DNA of 33,350 bases, taken from NCBI GenBank assembly GCA_937873135.1, contig CALMVQ010000382.1:1-33350 (forward strand). The letters run 5' to 3'. A program made the position numbers and the translations under genes. The number at the start of each line of letters is the position of its first letter. Within the stretch, counting starts at the first letter, position 1. Below are positions 27,452-33,350 of the stretch, one piece after another. Under the pieces are notes generated by a model. That model saw only the letters and a program-made list of their open reading frames with translations. It did no database searches and was not told the origin of the DNA. Source of the stretch: an uncultured Scytonema sp. (GTDB lineage: Bacteria > Cyanobacteriota > Cyanobacteriia > Cyanobacteriales > Nostocaceae).

Positions 27452-28172
27452 AAAATCGCAAATTCTCGCTAGTCCTTGTTCAGGCTACTATTGTAGACTG
27501 GTATTGACTTGTGCTGAAGACGGTTACTGCGGTAGGCGATCGCTACTAACCCAAGTTGCGGGTTATTTATCTCTGGATGCTTCGTACTCAAAAAGTCGTG
27601 CGATACAGCGCACATCTGTTGCCTTCGGCATCGCTGACAACAAAGTGTTCAGGGAAGCGCATAGATAGCAATTATTTCGTGAACGCATCAACCCCTCATT
27701 TTTTGCGGTGGAGGACATTTTATGGCTTTTTTGGCCTTTTTTAACTTTGCGATCACATCCACTTGCAACTTGGGTTACAAATCTACGCTTTCTCCAGAAA
27801 AATCGCTCCATGAAAAGTTATCATTTTTGTATAGTATTTGACATTTAGGGCGATTTTTCCGCTCTTGACGTTAGCTCTAAACCCGTTGCTTGTAATTTGT
27901 CTTGCTGATTTTTCCGGATTTGATGAAGCGCACTGCCCACATTCATCAGACAATGGAAAATCTTCTGGTGAAGAAAGCAGGCAAATAAGCTCTCGTACAA
28001 TTTGCTATAAAATCGTCAAAATAAATACATAAAAATTCAACAACCCTTTGAAAAAATAGGCTTGAAGCTGTTGATCTTCTCAATTTTGACTAAGAAGTTT
28101 CCTAACTCAGCACTGCTAAGTAATTTTGTTATTGCGTAGTCTAAACTGGACGTAATTAAAGTTAACTAGAAT
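27452..28172. other. Intergenic region, repeat-derived DNA
   Basis: 721 bp with no credible gene. The stretch around 27600-27650 (GTTGCCTTCGGCATCGCTGAC) resembles a dispersed cyanobacterial repeat, and the ORFs across it are repeat translations without start signals. Nothing else is recognised. It must contain the promoter of the CHAT gene. Confidence 0.45.
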
Positions 28173-29201
28173 GTGAAGAAAATCCTAATTTTGTCGGCGA
28201 ATCCAAGAAATACGTCGAAACTCCGTCTAGATGAGGAAGTGCGCGAAATCCAGGCAGGTTTAGAACGTGCCAAAAGTCGAGACGATTTTGAAATTATAGT
28301 TAGATGGGCAGTACGTCCAGATGATTTTCGTCGTGCCCTTCTAGATCATGAACCTCAAATAGTCCAATTTTCCGGGCATGGTTTAGCTGAAGATGGTTTA
28401 GCCCTAGAAAATGCTACAGGACAAATACAATTGGTCAGTACAGAATCCTTGGCAAGATTATTTGAATTATTTAAAGATAAAATTGAGTGCGTATTGCTAA
28501 ATACCTGCTATAGCGAAGCTCAAGCAGAAGCGATTCATCAACATGTGAATTGCGTGATTGGGATAAATCAAGAAATTGGAGATACAGCAGCAATTAAATT
28601 TGTCGTAGGATTCTATGATGCTTTGGGTACAAACCGCAGCTATGAGGAAGCATACAAGTTTGGCTGTAATGCTATTGATTTAGATGGGATTCCTGAGTCT
28701 TCAAACCCCGTATTAAAAAGCAGGAATAATAATCGCTTTAATCCAGCATCGGAAGAACACAATAGGCATTGCTTAATACATCCGTTAGAAAATCCAGAAG
28801 GTTCCGTTCCTCTGAAATCCCCTTTTTATGTCAATATCCCTACTATTGAATCTGATTGTGCTAACGAGATTTTAAAGTCTGGGGCATTAATTAGAGTCAA
28901 AGCTCCCCCACAATGGGGAAAAACCTCTTTAATGGTAAGAATTCTTCATCATGCAAGGCAGCAAGGTTATCAAACCACATCTATAAACTTTTTTTCTGCA
29001 GATAATGATTCATTTGCAAATCTGGATAAATTCTTGCAGTGGTTCTGTTTGAGTATTACTGATGAATTAGATATAGAAAATAAGCTGTTTGACTATTGGA
29101 AAGCTTCAAAACCTCAGAAAAATAATTGCACAAATTACTTTCAACAATATATTTTGGAAGGAGCATTTGAGAACGATACGCGATCGCATCTTAAAAAATA
29201 A
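28173..29201 (+). CDS. CHAT-AAA/WD40 signalling protein, N-terminal part (broken gene)
   Basis: 342 residues. Residues 1-180 are a CHAT caspase-like domain with the dyad His69 (FSGHG) and Cys112 (LLNTCYSE). From residue 217 an AAA-like (AAA_35) NTPase domain begins with SPFYVNIPTIES and a Walker A APPQWGKTS (244-252), and runs to NYFQQYILE at 329. In intact relatives a few hundred more NTPase residues follow, including Walker B. Here the frame leaves homology after residue 329 and stops 13 residues later. The start is a GTG at 28173; an ATG two bases upstream meets TGA at once. The catalytic CHAT domain is intact, so a shortened protein could still be made. Confidence 0.8.
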   Translation: MKKILILSANPRNTSKLRLDEEVREIQAGLERAKSRDDFEIIVRWAVRPDDFRRALLDHEPQIVQFSGHGLAEDGLALENATGQIQLVSTESLARLFELFKDKIECVLLNTCYSEAQAEAIHQHVNCVIGINQEIGDTAAIKFVVGFYDALGTNRSYEEAYKFGCNAIDLDGIPESSNPVLKSRNNNRFNPASEEHNRHCLIHPLENPEGSVPLKSPFYVNIPTIESDCANEILKSGALIRVKAPPQWGKTSLMVRILHHARQQGYQTTSINFFSADNDSFANLDKFLQWFCLSITDELDIENKLFDYWKASKPQKNNCTNYFQQYILEGAFENDTRSHLKK

Positions 29202-31977
29202 CCCACGTACAATCAAACTGTTAGAGTTGTACAAAGATATTTTGCAATTTAAAGAAATTATTGCTGATGGCAAAGCAGACAAAATTGAATTACGACTATC
29301 GGGTTTAGTAGTTAAAAAGCAGGGTAAATTAAAAGTCTACAATCCTATTTACCAGCAGGTTTTTAACAATATTTGGGTTGAGCAAGAACAAAATAAACTA
29401 CGTCCTTATGCAGACAAACTATCAGCTTGGTTAAAGTCTGACCGTCAAGACAAACTTAAGTTATTAGCTGGAGAAGAATTACAAGCGGTTCTGGAATGGT
29501 CAGCAGATAAAAGTTTAAGCGTTCAAGATTATCAATTTTTGGCTGACAGTCAACAATTGGAAAAAGAAAAAGTGAAAAAACAGGCACGAAATACGTTAAA
29601 TGAAGCACGAATACGAGCTAAGAAGCTGATTCGTACAAGTTTTGTGATCATGCTTACATTCTTTTTTGTAACTGCATTTGTGGTCTTTTTGGAATCTCAA
29701 AGCCTTACAGAAGCTCAACAAGCCACAAAGTTGGAAAAAGCTGGTTTGACTGCATTGAGAGAATTTGAGGACACGCAAATTGAATCTTTGTTTTTGGCTA
29801 TGCAAACAGGACAAGACTTAAAAAGTTTGCTGGGAAAAAACAATGATTTAGAAAAATATCCAACTGTGACCCCGTTACTAGCGTTACAAACAATTCTTGA
29901 TGATATCCGTCTCCGTCAAACAAATGAATTCAATCCAGGACAGGAAGGAATCAATAGTTTAACTTGGTTTAATAATGATACCCAAATAGCTACAGCTGGT
30001 GAAGATGGTACGGTACAGCTTACTAATCTTAATTCCCAACAAGCAAATCAAAAGAAGAAATTTCAGGCTCATCAGAAGAAAATTAAAGTCATTGATTACC
30101 TACAAAGATACAATCCAACTCAGTTGGCAACAGGCGGAGAAGATGGCGAACTTAAAGTGTGGGATATAAAATCTATTAACGCAGACAAACCAGAACCTTT
30201 ATATTCTATTTCAACGAAACAAGGAGGAATAAATCATGTTCGATTTATCAGCAAGACCAAAATAGTCACATCTGGAGAAGATGGGACTCTTAAACTTTGG
30301 AGTTTGCCAGAAAGTCAATTTAAAAAAAATCTAATTACAACAATTCAAGCTCATAATAATTGTCATATAAAGGAAAATAAAATTGAGTGCGATTCTTATC
30401 AGCCAAGTATCAAAAGTCTGAATCGTAGCGATGATAATAACTGGTTTGTTACTGGTGGTGATGATGGATTAGCAAAGCTCTGGGAAATAGATGAGAATGG
30501 TATCAAATATCTCGCAACATTTACAGGTCATAAAGCCAGAATTAATAGCGTCAATTTTAGTTCTAAATGCAAGGATGCTACAAATGAGTGTAAAGTGGCT
30601 ACGGGTTCAGCTGATGGTACAGTAAAAATTTGGAATCCTTTAGTATCAGACAAAGAACTACTAGAGTTTACGGCACATCCCGAAGGTGTTGAAGTCGTGC
30701 GTTTTAGCACTAAGGATGCGAATATTTTGGCAACTGCCAGTAAAGATGGGATAATTAAGCTATGGAAGCTAAAAGAACATTCGTCCACAAAAGTCAAAAC
30801 TGAACAGTTTGCAGAATTTAAAGGTCATCAAGGTAGTATTGTGAGCTTTCGTTTTACTGAGGATGGCAAACAACTAGCTACAGCCGGAAAAAATGATAGT
30901 GTTGTCAGGCTATGGAAAGTCAATAAAGAGGAAACTGCTCTCAAATTACTAGGTCATCAAAAACCAATCGACAGCGTTCGTTTTAACGTAGAGCGTCCAG
31001 AAATTGTTACAGCTTCTGATGATGGCACAGTTAGATTATGGGATATTTCAACCATACCTCTAATAAAACCAAAATTACTTGAAAATCATCCTAATAATAA
31101 TATCAAAATTAAAAGTGTTCGCTTTAGCCCAGACGCACAAAGAATTGCTACAGCTGGAAGTGAAGGTGTGATAAGGCTTTGGCTTCGTCAAGGAGATAAG
31201 TGGATAGAAGAAAAATGTTTCCCAGCGAATCAGGGTGGTACTATTTGGAGCATGGATTTTAGTCCTCAAAAGGACAAGGACATTCTTGCCACCGCTGGAA
31301 ACGATGGCACAGTAAAATTGTGGAATTTCAAAGGAGAGAGGTTGGATACATCTCCGGCTTTTACTAAGCCACTGATCAATAATAGTAAAGTTGAAAGTGT
31401 CAGGTTTAATCACCAAGGAGATATTCTTGCCATTGTGGGAGAGAATAGCAAAGCAGGACTATGGAAAATCGGAGAAAACAACCTGAGAGAACTTATGAAG
31501 AATCATCAAGGTACTGTCTACGGTGTTGGTTTTAGCCGAGACGATCAACAAGTTGTTACAGCTGGAAATGATGGTACGATTCAACGCTGGGATTTGTCAG
31601 GAAATCCTCATGGAGAAATCTTAAAGACTTATCAAGGAACTATTAGAAATATCAGTTTTAGCGAGGATGGGAAATTTCTGGCAACAGCTGGATATGTTGG
31701 TACAGTCCGGCTTTGGACTTCCTCTGGACAACTACTGGCAGACTTTAAAGGACATGAGGGGACTGTCAGAAGTTTAAATTTTAGTAAGGATAAAAAACAT
31801 CTCGTTACAGCAGGTGATGATGGTACGGCAATAGTGTGGAATATCAAAGGGTTAGATGAACTGATAAATGATGGATGTAATTGGTTGAAAGATTACCTAT
31901 CTACCCATCTGCAAAAAAAACAAGAACTTCAGGTGTGCCAATCAATGATGGCAACAACTAACGAAAATAAAAACTAA
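29089..31977 (+). CDS. CHAT-AAA/WD40 signalling protein, C-terminal part (broken gene)
   Basis: Homology resumes at 29161 with EHLRTIRDRILKN, the stretch after the AAA_35 domain in intact relatives, one frame off from the N-terminal part. Next come a helical region (NWLSGL-type SGLVVKKQGKLKVYN), a coiled coil, one membrane segment (about residues 184-201 counting from the ATG at 29089) and then 14 WD40 units, enough for two seven-bladed propellers, ending in the usual GCNWLKDYL tail. The 29089 ATG lies in the other frame's coding sequence and is unlikely to be a true start. The intact protein would be a membrane-anchored sensor coupling propeller binding to the CHAT protease. Confidence 0.8.
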   Translation: MTIGKLQNLRKIIAQITFNNIFWKEHLRTIRDRILKNNPRTIKLLELYKDILQFKEIIADGKADKIELRLSGLVVKKQGKLKVYNPIYQQVFNNIWVEQEQNKLRPYADKLSAWLKSDRQDKLKLLAGEELQAVLEWSADKSLSVQDYQFLADSQQLEKEKVKKQARNTLNEARIRAKKLIRTSFVIMLTFFFVTAFVVFLESQSLTEAQQATKLEKAGLTALREFEDTQIESLFLAMQTGQDLKSLLGKNNDLEKYPTVTPLLALQTILDDIRLRQTNEFNPGQEGINSLTWFNNDTQIATAGEDGTVQLTNLNSQQANQKKKFQAHQKKIKVIDYLQRYNPTQLATGGEDGELKVWDIKSINADKPEPLYSISTKQGGINHVRFISKTKIVTSGEDGTLKLWSLPESQFKKNLITTIQAHNNCHIKENKIECDSYQPSIKSLNRSDDNNWFVTGGDDGLAKLWEIDENGIKYLATFTGHKARINSVNFSSKCKDATNECKVATGSADGTVKIWNPLVSDKELLEFTAHPEGVEVVRFSTKDANILATASKDGIIKLWKLKEHSSTKVKTEQFAEFKGHQGSIVSFRFTEDGKQLATAGKNDSVVRLWKVNKEETALKLLGHQKPIDSVRFNVERPEIVTASDDGTVRLWDISTIPLIKPKLLENHPNNNIKIKSVRFSPDAQRIATAGSEGVIRLWLRQGDKWIEEKCFPANQGGTIWSMDFSPQKDKDILATAGNDGTVKLWNFKGERLDTSPAFTKPLINNSKVESVRFNHQGDILAIVGENSKAGLWKIGENNLRELMKNHQGTVYGVGFSRDDQQVVTAGNDGTIQRWDLSGNPHGEILKTYQGTIRNISFSEDGKFLATAGYVGTVRLWTSSGQLLADFKGHEGTVRSLNFSKDKKHLVTAGDDGTAIVWNIKGLDELINDGCNWLKDYLSTHLQKKQELQVCQSMMATTNENKN

Positions 31978-32277
31978 CAATCAATACAATAGCAACAGAA
32001 ATTAATGCATCAGAGGGATGCTACTTGCAAGTGAGTCTGTTAAAAGATAACAAGACGTTACCATAATTGTCCGTTAATATACGTATCGTTGGCAGATAGA
32101 AGAGTATTATAAATTTCTGAAATCGGGCTGCAAAGCACAAAGCTACCGCTTGAGGGATGAAAACAAGTAATCGATCCTAAGGGTCGTAGGTTGAACTACT
32201 TACTGTATAAGCATAAGCATTGCCACCCTACAAATAAATAACTATTTGATGGGTAAAATTTGGGCTTTTTTCATTTT
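31978..32277. other. Convergent intergenic region, nothing recognised
   Basis: 300 bp between the 3' ends of the WD40 part and the HugZ-like gene. No ORF, clear terminator or repeat was found. Confidence 0.4.
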
Positions 32278-32781
32278 TCATTCCGAGGGAGCGGTACTAG
32301 TGATATGTACTAAGCTATTAAAGTCATTAGGGTCAACATCATAGGCAGCACCGAAACCTATAACAAAGCGACCTTTGGTTGGCGTTAGTTGAAAAATGCG
32401 GAAGTCTGGCAAATCGCGAAATAACTGGATAATTTCTCCGAACCGCGCTTCAAAAAGCTCGACAATTTGGTGCCAAAACACGGTATCGCGTTCCACCAAG
32501 GTTGCTGTACAGTCAAAAGTTAGGCGGTTGCGGGCAAAAATTTGCTGAGTTTGAGACTCATCTTCAACAAACAGCACACTTACCTTGGGAACAGTATGAA
32601 GATTTTGAGTGTGGGTCGCAAGACCGCTGACATAAAGATAAATATTTTTATTCTCATCCATTACAAAGGGAACGTAGCTTGCATTGGGAATGCCATCTTC
32701 ACTAACGGTACCAATGACAATGCTTTGAAAGCGATCAGTAAAGCTGCGATAGGTAGTAAGGGCAGTTTCAAATTGCGACAT
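32278..32781 (-). CDS. HugZ/PNPOx-like flavin- or heme-binding protein
   Basis: A 167-residue single-domain split-barrel protein of the pyridoxamine 5'-phosphate oxidase superfamily. ASYVPFVMDENKNIYLYVSGLATHTQNL and the C-terminal FQLTPTKGRFVIGFGAAYDV match the HugZ heme-utilisation subgroup, whose members bind heme or FMN and can degrade heme. Full HugZ proteins have an extra C-terminal domain; here only the barrel is present, so an FMN-dependent or heme-storage role is equally possible. It is a single gene on the minus strand. Cytoplasmic, with no signal peptide. Confidence 0.85.
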   Translation of the reverse strand: MSQFETALTTYRSFTDRFQSIVIGTVSEDGIPNASYVPFVMDENKNIYLYVSGLATHTQNLHTVPKVSVLFVEDESQTQQIFARNRLTFDCTATLVERDTVFWHQIVELFEARFGEIIQLFRDLPDFRIFQLTPTKGRFVIGFGAAYDVDPNDFNSLVHITSTAPSE

Positions 32782-33297
32782 ACAGTAACCTATTCAAAAT
32801 GTCACGATTTGAGATCATCATATACCTTTCAGGGCAGATAAGCTTGTCTTTTGCAATTTTAGACTCATTCCACAGCTTACAGAGAATGAAATTTTCAGTA
32901 ATTTGTATGTAGCGGATTTCTACTCTCGTGAAGCAAATTTGTAGGAGTTTTTCTACAAATAGCGTGTACCTCATCCAAATCAAATCTGCTAAAAGTGTCA
33001 TTTGTACAAATGTAATACTAATGACAGGACGAGTATCATAATACCAGTGCGATACCGAGGTTTCCTCGCCTACCCCGTGCGGTGAGTCCAGTGCGACAGG
33101 CGAAACCCCTGCTCTGACTTCTTTGTCTTCTCAGTAGCACCAGACAAGTAGCGCTTGTTCGCCTTTTGAAATTAACAAAAAAGAAACGAGTCAAGGGGCT
33201 TAACCCCCTGACTAATTTTCAACCAAGTTCTACAACACACAACCACACACAATTTGTGAGGTCTATAACTATGTTAAACAAATTTTCTACTTTAGTC
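32782..33297. other. Upstream region of the HugZ-like gene
   Basis: About 516 bp without a credible gene. The 33055-33110 stretch resembles dispersed repeat DNA, and GTCA-GGGG/CCCC-TGAC (33190-33212, one mismatch, loop CTTAA) is a hairpin followed by AATTTTC. The promoter of the HugZ-like gene must be here. Confidence 0.4.
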
Positions 33298-33349
33298 TAT
33301 AGGACTAATATTTGATTTCTGAAAAAGCTCCGTACATTTGAAGAGTAGT
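33298..33349. repeat. Right copy of 52-bp terminal inverted repeat
   Basis: The exact reverse complement of bases 1-52. The last base of the window lies outside the repeat. Confidence 0.85.
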
Positions 33350-33350
33350 A

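Noticed and set aside
27563-27811. 82-residue minus-strand ORF
   Set aside because: It crosses a dispersed repeat (LSAMPKATDVRCIARLF translation), has no ribosome-binding site and no recognisable domain.

Overview
The window is a chromosomal segment from a filamentous, heterocyst-forming cyanobacterium. The evidence is a phycobilisome core gene (apcF), the cyanobacterial glutamine synthetase and inactivating-factor pair (glnA/gifA), the heterocyst master regulator hetR, a patX gene encoding the RGSGR pentapeptide, many HIP1 (GCGATCGC) octamers, and long repeat-bearing intergenic regions. The genus cannot be fixed from what is visible. Positions 1-52 are the exact reverse complement of 33298-33349, so the window probably is a whole contig bounded at both ends by copies of the same outside repeat.

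Layout. 1-2502: a DUF697-type GTPase, then tlyA on the minus strand. 2648-5290: nitrogen and light-harvesting block of apcF (-), glnA (+) and gifA (-); glnA has an upstream NtcA box, and gifA has an NtcA box over its own -35 region. 5570-6634: a methyltransferase. 7341-9412: patX (-) with DIF1 and NtcA sites upstream, next to a FAD oxidoreductase (-). 9413-9957: palindromic repeats. 9970-11025: a zinc alcohol dehydrogenase. 11140-12504: 1.36 kb with no credible gene. 12505-14331: a coiled-coil/DMT transporter fusion. 14332-15472: a long leader region. 15473-16372: hetR. 16694-17392: a secreted cysteine-repeat protein (-). 17607-19211: rpsD (+) and moaA (-), convergent. 19389-20064: a truncated CHAT-protein remnant and an HNH nuclease gene joined at a dispersed repeat. 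20071-24498: a DUF411 metal-binding protein, an unrecognised cyanobacterial protein, an MFS transporter and a CsoR/InrS-like metal sensor. 24636-27451: menH (+) and gatB (-), with two tandem ~100-nt elements between them that resemble small RNA genes. 28173-31977: a CHAT/AAA/WD40 signalling gene broken by an internal deletion and frame change. 32278-32781: a HugZ/PNPOx-like protein.

How the genes fit together. glnA, gifA, patX and hetR lie within 13 kb. NtcA, the 2-oxoglutarate-responsive nitrogen regulator, would be expected to activate glnA, repress gifA and prime patX. HetR would drive patX through the DIF1 promoter element, and the PatX-derived RGSGR peptide would in turn inhibit HetR. 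This gives nitrogen sensing, ammonium assimilation and the activator/inhibitor pair of heterocyst patterning in one neighbourhood. The strongest candidates for something undescribed are the tandem RNA-like elements at 25613-25896, the cysteine-repeat secreted protein beside hetR, and the long empty regions on either side of the transporter upstream of hetR.
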